Source of the DNA: JAQIBY01 sp964407055 | GTDB taxonomy: Bacteria; Bacteroidota; Bacteroidia; Bacteroidales; ML635J-15 | DNA: 15,437 nt | Assembly: GCA_964407055.1 (NCBI GenBank) | Contig: CAYOUD010000053.1 | Coordinates: forward strand, 1 to 15,437 | Direction of reading: 5' to 3' | Part shown: positions 6,749 to 15,400 of the stretch, piece by piece | Layout of the letters: each line of letters starts with the position of its first letter | How positions within the stretch are numbered: position 1 is the stretch's first letter | Notes under the pieces: generated by a model | Told to the model about the DNA's origin: nothing | The model's input: only the letters and a program-made list of their open reading frames with translations | Databases searched by the model: none | Program-made: the position numbers and the translations under genes

Positions 6749-6800
6749 TGCAAAATGCCTGCCAAGCCGAAAATAACGACAAGTTGGCAGGCATTATGCA
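6749..6800 (-). terminator. Long inverted repeat, probable terminator of the pcrA-murA-tlpA operon
   Basis: Two 17-base arms (6749-6765 and 6784-6800) are reverse complements with a single mismatch around an 18-nt loop; the inner 12 bp are perfect and contain the GC-rich core GCCTGCC. It lies 15 bp beyond the stop codon of the TlpA-like gene and before grpE. The T-tract following it on the minus strand is weak, so termination is inferred mainly from position and stem strength. Confidence 0.65.
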
Positions 6801-6815
6801 AATATGTCAAAAATC

Positions 6816-7505
6816 TTATTCCATTTGCGATTTTAACGATTGAATTTCTTCAATTAATTTATCTAATTGCTTCTCGATTTTTTCATATTGTTTCTCATAT
6901 TGAACATAATCCTCATGTTCTTTCAGAATTTCCATTAGCTCTGTACATTCTTTTGTAAGTCGGTTCAATTCAGTTAATGGGTCCTTCATTATATATTTAT
7001 CCAAAGTTTCAGCGAGTCTTTCTCCTCTTAAGTTTTTCGCAATAATAATTCCGTTTTTATCGAGTAAAAAATTAGCGGGAATTCCGCGCACATTATACAA
7101 TCTGACATAAGGAGATTGCCAATATAGCAAATCAGAGACTTGTGCCCATGTCAAATTGTCCTTTTTAATGGCATCTAACCAGGTTTGTTTACTTTTATCA
7201 AGGGACACCCCATAAACATTGAATCCTTTTCCGATTGTAAAACGTTTGCTTTTGTAATTATTGTAAGTTTCAACCACAACAGGGTTTTCACGGCGACATG
7301 GGCCGCACCACCCTGCCCAAAAATCAAGCAATACAACTTCTCCCCTTAGGGATGATAATGTGATTGTGTCGCCATTTGGATTTGGCAATTCAATTTCAGG
7401 AGCTAAATCTCCAATTTCAAAGCCAATTTTAGTTTCCTGAGCATTAAGCACAAAAGTGAAACTCATCAGCAAGAAAATCAATGTTAGGTTTCTTGTTTTT
7501 TTCAT
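6816..7505 (-). CDS. TlpA-like periplasmic thioredoxin with coiled-coil C-terminus
   Basis: This is a 229-residue exported thiol-disulfide oxidoreductase. A signal peptide covers residues 1-22 (hydrophobic run ending VLNAQ). The AhpC/TSA-redoxin type thioredoxin fold follows from about 28 to 172, with the active-site WCGPC at 66-70, the preceding LLDFWAG strand, and the cis-proline motif RGIPANFLLD at 140-149. The family reduces or resolves periplasmic disulfides, for example in cytochrome c maturation or oxidative stress; the partner here is unknown. From about residue 175 to the end a highly charged Glu/Lys-rich helix of some 55 residues, very likely a coiled coil, is appended. It contains one extra Cys (186). 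The gene starts 13 nt after the murA stop and is the last gene of that operon. Confidence 0.88.
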   Translation of the reverse strand: MKKTRNLTLIFLLMSFTFVLNAQETKIGFEIGDLAPEIELPNPNGDTITLSSLRGEVVLLDFWAGWCGPCRRENPVVVETYNNYKSKRFTIGKGFNVYGVSLDKSKQTWLDAIKKDNLTWAQVSDLLYWQSPYVRLYNVRGIPANFLLDKNGIIIAKNLRGERLAETLDKYIMKDPLTELNRLTKECTELMEILKEHEDYVQYEKQYEKIEKQLDKLIEEIQSLKSQME

Positions 7506-7518
7506 AAGTATGCTGTTT

Positions 7519-8826
7519 TTAGTCTAAACGTTTAATTTGTGCTCCTATTCGGTTAAGTCGTTCTTCAATACGTTCATAACCACGATCAATTTGGTCAATA
7601 TTTTGGATTGTACTTTCACCATCGGCCGAAAGTGCTGCAATCAGAAGTGCAACTCCCGCCCTAATATCAGGCGAGGTCATTACAGTTCCTCTGAGTTTTA
7701 TTTTGTTATCTAGACCGATTACAGAGGCTCTGTGCGGATCGCAAAGAATAATTTGAGCTCCCATGTAAATCAGCTTATCAACAAAGAACAAGCGAGATTC
7801 AAACATTTTTTGATGAATGAGTACAGATCCTTTTGCCTGTGTTGCAACTACCAGAAAAACACTGATTAAATCAGGCGTCAACCCGGGCCAAATTGCATCA
7901 GAAATTGTCATGATAGACCCATCAATAAAAGATTCAATTTCGTAATGATCTTGCGCCGGAATATGGATGTCATCATTAACTCTTTCCATTTTAATTCCCA
8001 GCCGACTGAAAGTATGCGGTATTATTCCCAAATTGTCATAGGACACATTTTTTATTGTTAGATCGGAACCTGTCATGGCGGCTAAACCAATAAACGAACC
8101 GACCTCAATCATATCTGGCAGCATCGTATGTGTAGTACCACCGAGTGAAGTAACACCTTCAATGGTCAAAAGGTTCGATCCGGCACCAGAAATTTTTGCG
8201 CCCATTTTAGTGAGCATTTTACAAAGCTGCTGAATATAAGGTTCACAGGCAGCATTGTAGATAGTTGTTTTCCCTTCGGCCAGAACTCCTGCCATAATAA
8301 TATTTGCAGTCCCGGTAACTGAAGCCTCATCCAAATGCATGTATGCCCCCGAGAGGTTTTCTGCTTTGAGAGAATAAACGTTTTTGCTGAAATTGTATTC
8401 GAGTTTTGCACCCAGTTTTTGCAATCCGAGAAAATGCGTATCTAAACGTCTTCTGCCAATTTTATCGCCACCGGGCATTGGCATAAAAGCTTCATGAAAA
8501 CGAGCAATTAGCGGCCCCAGCATCATAATGCTGCCTCTAAGTTTTTGACTCATTTCCGCAAAGGTCGGAGTTTGCAATTGCTTCAAATCGACATATTTTG
8601 CATTAAATTCGCATTCGTGTCGATTTAAACGATCGGTTTTAACTCCGATAAATTCTAAAATCTTAATAAGATAATTTACATCCCGAATATCGGGAATATT
8701 CTTAATGATAACGGTGTCTTCGGTAAGCAGAGTGGCACAAATAATTTGAAGTGCTTCATTTTTTGCTCCCTGGGGAGTAATTTCTCCGGATAATTTTTGT
8801 CCGCCCTGAACGTGAAAACTTGCCAT
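7519..8826 (-). CDS. murA: UDP-N-acetylglucosamine 1-carboxyvinyltransferase MurA (Asp variant)
   Basis: This is the 435-residue cytoplasmic enzyme that transfers enolpyruvate from PEP to UDP-GlcNAc, the first committed step of peptidoglycan synthesis. Full-length features include the N-terminal GGQKLSGEITPQGAKNEAL with the conserved Lys22-Asn23, the active-site loop PMPGGDKIGRRRLDTH, EASVTGTANI, and the C-terminal TSPDIRAGVALLIAAL and QIDRGYERIEERL. The classical catalytic Cys (Cys115 in E. coli) is replaced by Asp121 (codon GAT at 8464-8466). Natural or engineered Asp variants are active but not alkylated by fosfomycin, so intrinsic insensitivity is expected. From memory, this PGGDKIGRR form is usual in Flavobacteriia-like MurA rather than a recent mutation. 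Its ATG overlaps the stop codon of the DUF4290 gene by one base (TAATG), indicating translational coupling. Confidence 0.96.
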   Translation of the reverse strand: MASFHVQGGQKLSGEITPQGAKNEALQIICATLLTEDTVIIKNIPDIRDVNYLIKILEFIGVKTDRLNRHECEFNAKYVDLKQLQTPTFAEMSQKLRGSIMMLGPLIARFHEAFMPMPGGDKIGRRRLDTHFLGLQKLGAKLEYNFSKNVYSLKAENLSGAYMHLDEASVTGTANIIMAGVLAEGKTTIYNAACEPYIQQLCKMLTKMGAKISGAGSNLLTIEGVTSLGGTTHTMLPDMIEVGSFIGLAAMTGSDLTIKNVSYDNLGIIPHTFSRLGIKMERVNDDIHIPAQDHYEIESFIDGSIMTISDAIWPGLTPDLISVFLVVATQAKGSVLIHQKMFESRLFFVDKLIYMGAQIILCDPHRASVIGLDNKIKLRGTVMTSPDIRAGVALLIAALSADGESTIQNIDQIDRGYERIEERLNRIGAQIKRLD

Positions 8827-9437
8827 TAATTTCTGGGTTTTTTCTTATAAAATTTCTTCTTGCCATTAAAGCTGCGTTTTTCAACATTTGGTTTCGGTTG
8901 CTTCACATCTGAAAGTGATAAATTATCAGGAATTTCCACCGTTTCTTCGCTGATTCTCTGAATGTCGTCAAAGATATATTCATCATTCACGGTTTCATTT
9001 TTCCAATTAACATAGCTGATTTTCATGTGGTTTGCAAGTTGTTCAATCAGCATATCTTTGGTTTCTCCTTCAAACTCATTCACTTTTGCAAGCATGCGCT
9101 GAAGATTTCTTCCGTAATGTTTGTATTTGAATTTTTCGTTATTGTACGGAACTTTATCAGGCTTTTCTTCGAGAAAATCTTTTTTCGGTAGCGGATACGG
9201 CCAATCAATATCAAGATCAAAATCTGCCATTACTGCAAGATGATCCCACAATTTATGTTTAAAATCCGGAACATCGCGAAGATGCGGATTCATATTGCCC
9301 ATCACATTAATTAGGGCTTTTGCCATATTGTTACGAAGTTCACGATCGTGAATGGCTTTTAAATGATCTACCATTTTTTGAATATGGCGTCCGTATTCCG
9401 GCAAATTCAAATTAGGTCTTTGTGTATTATAATCCAT
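8826..9437 (-). CDS. DUF4290 family protein
   Basis: This is a 203-residue soluble protein of a Bacteroidota-specific family with no established function. The N-terminus MDYNTQRPNLNLPEYGRHIQ and the later YKHYGRNLQRMLAKV look like two related helical motifs (YGR-hIQKM/LQRM), perhaps an internal duplication. The C-terminus is strongly basic (KKKFYKKKPRN) and could touch nucleic acid or membrane. The frame is open to a TTG at 9455, but the ATG at 9435-9437 gives the conserved start. The stop codon shares a base with the murA ATG, and the gene lies 61 bp after the helicase stop. The DUF4290-murA pairing is common in this phylum and suggests a wall- or division-related role, but that is inference. 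Confidence 0.9.
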   Translation of the reverse strand: MDYNTQRPNLNLPEYGRHIQKMVDHLKAIHDRELRNNMAKALINVMGNMNPHLRDVPDFKHKLWDHLAVMADFDLDIDWPYPLPKKDFLEEKPDKVPYNNEKFKYKHYGRNLQRMLAKVNEFEGETKDMLIEQLANHMKISYVNWKNETVNDEYIFDDIQRISEETVEIPDNLSLSDVKQPKPNVEKRSFNGKKKFYKKKPRN

Positions 9438-9498
9438 TTTAAATATTTTTAGCAAAACTAATGCTTTTTTGATTCCCGTTCAAATATATTACGGATTG

Positions 9499-11826
9499 TT
9501 AATCAATTAGTTTCAGTTTTGCGAATTTCAAAAGCAATGTTTTTTCTCCATGTTGCTCAAACATCACAACCGCTTTGGTATCATTGTTTGCCTTTTGCAA
9601 GCTCAAAATTACTCCTTTTCCGAAGCGGGCATGTTTAACTGTTTGTCCTTCAGCTAATGCAGCAGTATCCGTAGCATCTTCAACTTCAGGGCTTACACTT
9701 TGTTTTTCGATAGGACGTAACCGTCGGGTTTCCATGACAGTTTTTGCTGGAGATTGTTTCGGTCTGAGTTTGGAGCGAACAGGCTTTTCAACGGCTTTTG
9801 GTGCAGGCGGATCATTAAACATGGCATCAAACGGGTCGTTGACAATTGGTAATGCACCGCCTTCAAATTCAATAAATTCAGGATTGATATCCTTAATAAA
9901 ACGACTCGGATCATTGAATTGCACACTTCCAAAACGATATCTTGAGCCGGCATGAGTAATGACAAGTTTTTCACGCGCACGAGTCATGGCGACGTAAAAT
10001 AAGCGGCGTTCTTCCTCTAAATCAAAGCGGCTAAAAGTTGACATACGACCGGGAAACAAATCTTCCTCAACACCGGCTATATAAACATTATCAAACTCCA
10101 AACCTTTGGCCGCATGGATTGTCATTAAACTGACTTTAGGCTCATTGTCATCCTTCATTGTATCCTGTGTACTCAGCAGCGCGACATTTTCAAGATAATC
10201 GCCTAATTTAATCATTGCATTCTCATTTTCCTGCTTTTTCTCATCGGTATAATCCTGTATCCCGTTAAGCAACTCATGAACATTCTCAAAACGGCTAATT
10301 CCTTCAGGGGATTTATCGTTCAGCAAATCAAAATGCGCTCCGGATGTTTTAAGAATCTCACCGGCCAACACAAAAGCCTCTGTTTCATCTACTTTGGCTT
10401 GAAAAGAATGCATCAATATGGCAAATTGTTGAATTCGATTTATTGTCGGTTTATTAAGCCCGGTTTCAATGATTGTCGGACGAGTGATTAACTCCCAAAT
10501 GCTGATTTCGTGCTTTCCTGCTGTTTCCTCAAGCTTCTCAATGGTCTTAAGTCCGATTTTTCGTGACGGATAATTGATGATGCGTTTCAGCGCTTCATTG
10601 TCCTTTGGATTGACTGTTAATCGGAAATATGCTAATAAATCTTTAATTTCTTTTCGCTGATAAAATGACAGTCCTCCATAAATCTTATACTTAATATTCT
10701 TTTTTCGCAGCGCTTCCTCAAGCTGTCTCGATTGCGCATTGGTACGATAAAGAATGGTAAATTCATCGAGCGATTTATGGGTTTCGTTTTGGGTAACGAA
10801 AATTTCATCTGCAACATAAAGTGCTTCTTCGGTATCGGTAGATGCCTGAAACACTTTAATCCGAATACCATCTTCGTTTTTTGAGAAAATTTGCTTCTCT
10901 ATTTGATCCCGATTACATGAAATCAGTGAATTTGCTGCATTTACAATGTTTTTCGTCGAACGATAATTTTGCTCCAGCTTATAAACTTTGTAATTTGGAT
11001 AATCATTTTTGAAATTTAGGATATTTTCAATTCGAGCACCACGGAATGCATAAATACTTTGTGCATCATCCCCGACAACGGAAATGTTTTTATGAACTGC
11101 AGCCAAACTTTTTAGAATCAAATATTGGGCATAATTTGTATCCTGATACTCATCCACCAAAATATATTGAAATTGGGCTTGATATTTTGCAAGCACATCA
11201 GGAAACTGACGAAATAAGATGTTTGTATTCACCAATAAATCGTCAAAATCCATCACATTGTCCCTTCGACACTGTTTGCTGTACCGCTCGTAAATATCAA
11301 TAAATGCTCCTTGTTGTCTTTTTTTATCCTGATCAATCAAATCAGGCTTATTTCGGTAAGCTTCCGGTGTCATTAAATTGTTTTTCGCTTTCGATATTCT
11401 GCCTTGAATTTCTTTCGGGGGGTATTGTTTAATATCTAACTTCATTCCCGTGATAATTTTCTTTATCAGGCTTTTACTGTCTGTGACATCGTAAATTGTA
11501 AAATATCTGGTATATTTAAGATATAACGCTTCCTTTCTAAGAATTCCGGCAAAAATTGAGTGAAATGTTCCCATTTGAATATCCGCAGATTGTTTTCCCA
11601 GCATACTTCTAATCCGATTTTTCATTTCTTTAGCGGCCTTATTGGTAAAGGTCAGTGATAAAATACTACTTGGGGACACTCCTTTAGAAAGCATATAGGC
11701 AATGCGATAAGTCAAGACACGTGTTTTACCTGAACCCGCTCCTGCAATGATTAGCGAAGGTCCTTGTATGTTTCTAACTGCCTTTTCCTGTGTTGGATTT
11801 AAGTCGCGTTTTAAAATATCTTCCAT
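9499..11826 (-). CDS. pcrA: UvrD/PcrA-type superfamily 1 DNA helicase
   Basis: This 775-residue ATP-dependent 3'-5' DNA helicase belongs to the UvrD/PcrA/Rep group, which works in excision repair, replication restart and removal of recombinase filaments. Visible motifs are the Q-motif LNPTQEKAV (9-17), Walker A AGAGSGKT (28-35), Ia LTFTNKAAKEMKNRI (58-72), Walker B VDEYQD (224-229), motif III GDDAQSIYAFRGA (252-264), motif IV QNYRST (286-291), motif V TIHAAKGLEFDNVYIAG and motif VI RRLFYVAMTRAREKL. After a Pro/Lys-rich linker the last 50 residues, starting GQTVKHARFGKGVI, match the Tudor-like C-terminal domain of PcrA/UvrD, known to bind RNA polymerase or other partners. The start is the ATG at 11824-11826. 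It is the first gene of the minus-strand operon running to tlpA. The symbol could equally be uvrD. Confidence 0.95.
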   Translation of the reverse strand: MEDILKRDLNPTQEKAVRNIQGPSLIIAGAGSGKTRVLTYRIAYMLSKGVSPSSILSLTFTNKAAKEMKNRIRSMLGKQSADIQMGTFHSIFAGILRKEALYLKYTRYFTIYDVTDSKSLIKKIITGMKLDIKQYPPKEIQGRISKAKNNLMTPEAYRNKPDLIDQDKKRQQGAFIDIYERYSKQCRRDNVMDFDDLLVNTNILFRQFPDVLAKYQAQFQYILVDEYQDTNYAQYLILKSLAAVHKNISVVGDDAQSIYAFRGARIENILNFKNDYPNYKVYKLEQNYRSTKNIVNAANSLISCNRDQIEKQIFSKNEDGIRIKVFQASTDTEEALYVADEIFVTQNETHKSLDEFTILYRTNAQSRQLEEALRKKNIKYKIYGGLSFYQRKEIKDLLAYFRLTVNPKDNEALKRIINYPSRKIGLKTIEKLEETAGKHEISIWELITRPTIIETGLNKPTINRIQQFAILMHSFQAKVDETEAFVLAGEILKTSGAHFDLLNDKSPEGISRFENVHELLNGIQDYTDEKKQENENAMIKLGDYLENVALLSTQDTMKDDNEPKVSLMTIHAAKGLEFDNVYIAGVEEDLFPGRMSTFSRFDLEEERRLFYVAMTRAREKLVITHAGSRYRFGSVQFNDPSRFIKDINPEFIEFEGGALPIVNDPFDAMFNDPPAPKAVEKPVRSKLRPKQSPAKTVMETRRLRPIEKQSVSPEVEDATDTAALAEGQTVKHARFGKGVILSLQKANNDTKAVVMFEQHGEKTLLLKFAKLKLID

Positions 11827-11831
11827 AAGGA

Positions 11832-11839
11832 CAAAGGTA
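11832..11839 (-). promoter_or_regulatory. Bacteroidota -7 promoter box before the helicase gene
   Basis: The minus strand reads TACCTTTG, an exact TAnnTTTG match, 5 nt before the ATG at 11826. Transcription would then start at or almost at the start codon, implying a leaderless or near-leaderless mRNA. A T-rich stretch lies around the -33 position but has no TTG. It probably drives the four-gene helicase-DUF4290-murA-tlpA unit. Confidence 0.5.
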
Positions 11840-11913
11840 TTGTTTTTTTAATTTTGGAAAAAGTTTCTCAGACTGTAAAATATTTTTTAATTTTAAGACA
11901 ACGAAAATGACAT

Positions 11914-11921
11914 TATCTTTG
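11914..11921 (+). promoter_or_regulatory. Bacteroidota -7 promoter box for the plus-strand surface-protein operon
   Basis: The plus strand reads TATCTTTG, an exact TAnnTTTG match, in the 162-bp divergent gap between the helicase gene and the 140-aa gene. It would give a leader of about 60 nt ahead of the ATG at 11989, which ends in an A-rich stretch typical of Bacteroidota translation starts. No clear -33 TTG is present about 20 nt upstream. Confidence 0.5.
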
Positions 11922-11988
11922 TCTTTAATTGGGGTGCTAATTTACAGGTATTCAGGGTGTATATTCTGATTTTAAAAATAGAAAAAAT

Positions 11989-12411
11989 ATGAAAAGAGTT
12001 ATTCTAAGTCTTATTTTAACAATAGTTGCATCAGCAACTTATGTGTTTTCCCAAGATAATAATGATCCTATAGGTGATCATTACATTGTTGTGGATGATT
12101 TGTCAACTTTCTTTGCTGAAAAAGAAAACTGCATTGAAGTTAATCCGTTCTACATTCGGAATTTTAATGAAAAAGAGAGCTCAAAACCGGTGCATCTTGC
12201 CGTCAATGAAATAAAAAATGTGATAAAATTCGGAATTGCCAGCAGCTCAGAACAGCATTATCAACAACGGCGATGCTACATTCGCATGGAAAAAAGCAAT
12301 TATCAGGAATGCTTTTACAAGGCTTTGTCTGCAATGAATATCAGCTATGTGCTTCTCAATGAGCAAAAATTGACACTGCCTGATTTTTTTGAATTAACAC
12401 TTAATCGCTAA
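11989..12411 (+). CDS. Secreted hypothetical protein, 140 aa
   Basis: I do not recognise this protein. It starts with a clear signal peptide (MKRVILSLILTIVASATYVF, then SQ), so it is exported to the periplasm or beyond. The mature part of about 118 residues is soluble, of mixed alpha/beta character, and has three Cys (48, 96, 108), of which 96 and 108 flank a polar segment (RRCYIRMEKSNYQECFYKAL). The odd number leaves at least one Cys free, or available for a partner. The signal peptide has no lipobox Cys, so it is not a lipoprotein. Its stop lies 10 nt before the ATG of the giant surface protein, so the two are almost certainly one transcript; a role in export, folding or anchoring of that protein is possible but unproven. 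Confidence 0.85.
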   Translation: MKRVILSLILTIVASATYVFSQDNNDPIGDHYIVVDDLSTFFAEKENCIEVNPFYIRNFNEKESSKPVHLAVNEIKNVIKFGIASSSEQHYQQRRCYIRMEKSNYQECFYKALSAMNISYVLLNEQKLTLPDFFELTLNR

Positions 12412-12421
12412 ATCAACAACT

Positions 12422-15400
12422 ATGAAAGCTATTGCAACTAAAATATTTTCGTTTAGTCTTTTGTTCCTTTTCGTAGGAATACTCAATTTACATTCACAAA
12501 TTGTTGCACCAAATGCCTCTGCAGATTTTTCAACCGATTACAGCGAGAACTATATGAATGCAGGGGGTGAAAATGATTTTGTGTACGTATTTTGTGGAAA
12601 TCAGGATGAAAATGCTGTAGGTGAATTACAAGTCAATGCATCGGGCTGCACTGTTTCGTGGTTTATGTTTGACGGTGTTAGTTATCAACCGATGGGTCTG
12701 GCAGGAAGCATAGCTACTGGTCTGGAATCAGGTGGATACATGGCGCAGGTTGATTGTGGTGGCGGCGATGTAACCTGTCATCGCGCGTGGGTTTGGGTAA
12801 ACCAAGCTTTTGTAAATGTTGACCCGATAGAACCGGGATGTGCAGAATTTACTTTGCAAGGAGATGCCGGAGTTCTGGATAATGAATTTCAAATTCAGGA
12901 TCCTCCGGGAACAAACTTTGAAGTGGATGAAGAAACTGAAATTACAGTCTGTTTTTGGGCGGATCATACCTATCTTTCCGACTTGGGTTTCTATTTAAAA
13001 GCGCCGGGACATGAATTGGATGAACCTGCTTACCCAATAAACAACGATGGAAATCATGCCGTAGTAGAATTATTACCCTCTGTTTCAGACTGGGGAGCGG
13101 GAGCTTCACAAGGAAGCTGGACAGGAATTCCAGCGGATGCGCTTGGTTGTTCTGACCCTGACGATATAAACACCACTTGTCAAAGTGGAGATGATGTTGT
13201 GAATTTCTGTTTCACAAGTAGTCTTGAAGCCGGAAATAATGTGTTTACACCCTGTGTGTGCGACTTACCAGCACCACTTTCGGGAATGTTTGCATCTGTC
13301 GGTTCATGGGATGCGATTTATGGCTCTATGGCCGGAGATGAAGGTTGGAATGTGCAAATTTATGACTGCGAAAACATCGATTATGGTAGTTTAAATCGTA
13401 CAGCGATTACTTTTATTGGTGAGACAGAATGCGGCACAACCACATTTTCTTATGATTCAGGAGATATTTCAGGATTACCCGGGTCTGCAATTGAAGACAA
13501 TTCTTGTTCTGCAGCAACGGCTTCATCATACATCGTTCCACCAATGGATCCTCCGGGAGAATATGCGGTAAGTTCTTCAATTACAAGTACTGTCTGGTCC
13601 TGTACAGGGTCTTCATTTTCTTCAACCAATTTAACACCAACTTTAACGCCCGGAACATCAGATTTCCCTGGAGAAACATCAGATTTCTCACTGACAGTAA
13701 CCGAAACAATTAATGTTCCTTCTTCCCCAACTTGTGTGCATACCGCAACTGAAACTTTCGTAACAACACCTTCGGATGCTACAATTACACCAATCGCCCC
13801 AAGATGCTACAACAGTAGTCCTGTTGAGGTAGAAGTGGCTCATCCGGGTGGTGACCTTTCAATTTCCGCAACGGCAGGTGCAGAGGCATTAGTTGATGGT
13901 ATTTTTTATCCTGAAAATGCCGGCTCAGGAACACATACAATTACTTATGAAATTACAGGTGCTTGCCCAGACAATGATCAAATTGATGTAATTGTTTATG
14001 AGCATATTGTGATTGAAAATTTTGATGATCAAAACTGTGACGGCTCAAATAATAATTACAATATTACCTTTGATATTATCAACGAAGAAGGTGTTGGCAC
14101 TCAATTCCAAGTAAATAGTGGTTCAGGTTTTAATACCGACAACAACAACTATGATGAATGGTTTCCTTCCCCCTCTAATTACAGTTTAACGATAACGGAT
14201 ATGAATGGATGTGATTCTTATGTTATTGAAGGATATCGTGATTGTGGCTGTGGCACCTTTGCAGGGACGATGGGTTCATTGGAGTCTGTCAATTTATGTC
14301 AAGGAGAAACAACCGGAAGTGTCGTTTCACACAATGGAAACCAAATTGAAGATAACGATGATGCTTTCGAGTTCATTTTACATGATGGCACAGCGTATCC
14401 GGCAGATGGGACATCAATTCTTACCCGTAGTAATGATACCGATTTTAGTTTTCAGTCAGGAACAATGAATTATGGCCAAATTTACTATGTATCCGCAATT
14501 TGTGGCAACGAAGATGGACTGGGATTTGTTGATAACACAGACGGCTGCTATAGTCAAGCTCCCGGAACCCCTGTGGTATGGATGGAAAACCCCTTTGTTA
14601 ATGTGTTAACCAATAACCATGTCGTTTGTGGTTTAACCACTGAACTAGAAGGAAACGAAATTCCTGCTGGAATGGTAGGATCTTGGTCAGCTAGCGGTGG
14701 AAATTTTGTCCCAATCGGTGGAAGTAGTTTAAACGACAACCAAATTTCCGTAAATGCCTACGCTTATGGCGATTACACATTCACTTGGTCAATTTCAAAT
14801 GGGCAGTGTGTGGGAACTGACGATGTAGAGGTTTCTTTCTATGAAACGCCTGTGGCATATGCTGGAAACGATACCACGGTTTGTGGTAGTGAACTTGAAC
14901 TAAATGCGTCATTAAGCACAGGAGGATCCTCAGGAATGTGGTCAGGAAATGGCGTCAGTTTTAATCCTGCAAGTTCAGAAAATGCCCTTACCAGCTTAAA
15001 CTCAGGACAATACGGCACTTACGTGCTGACTTGGACAGAATCCTTAGGCACTTGTATGGATCAAGATTATATGTCAGTAACTTTTGTGGAAAACCCACAA
15101 CCAAATATTACAAATACAGTTGATACTGTTTGTGGCGTAGAAGGCATAATTAGCGTAAACAATGCAAATTTTGACGGATTTTGGCAAGCCTATGATGAAC
15201 TTGGAGATCCAATAAACTTTACGTACCAACCCGGAACTTCATCACCAACAGCTACGTTTTTTATTCCTAATTATACCGGAAATTACAGAACACTCGATTT
15301 TGTATGGACCGAAACAAACTCATCTTCAGGTGTGGTTTGTCAAAATACGGCAACTGTTCAGATGACTTTTGCAAAAGTCCCCAATGCATTTGTCGGAGAC

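Noticed and set aside
9575..9955. 126-codon open frame on the plus strand inside the helicase gene
   Set aside because: It is fully antisense to the conserved C-terminal part of the helicase and its translation shows no signal peptide, motif or domain.
11931..11975. GGGGTGC in the leader of the 140-aa gene, recalling the start of a TPP riboswitch
   Set aside because: The conserved CTGAGA and the second arm are missing, the leader is too short, and the downstream genes have nothing to do with thiamine.
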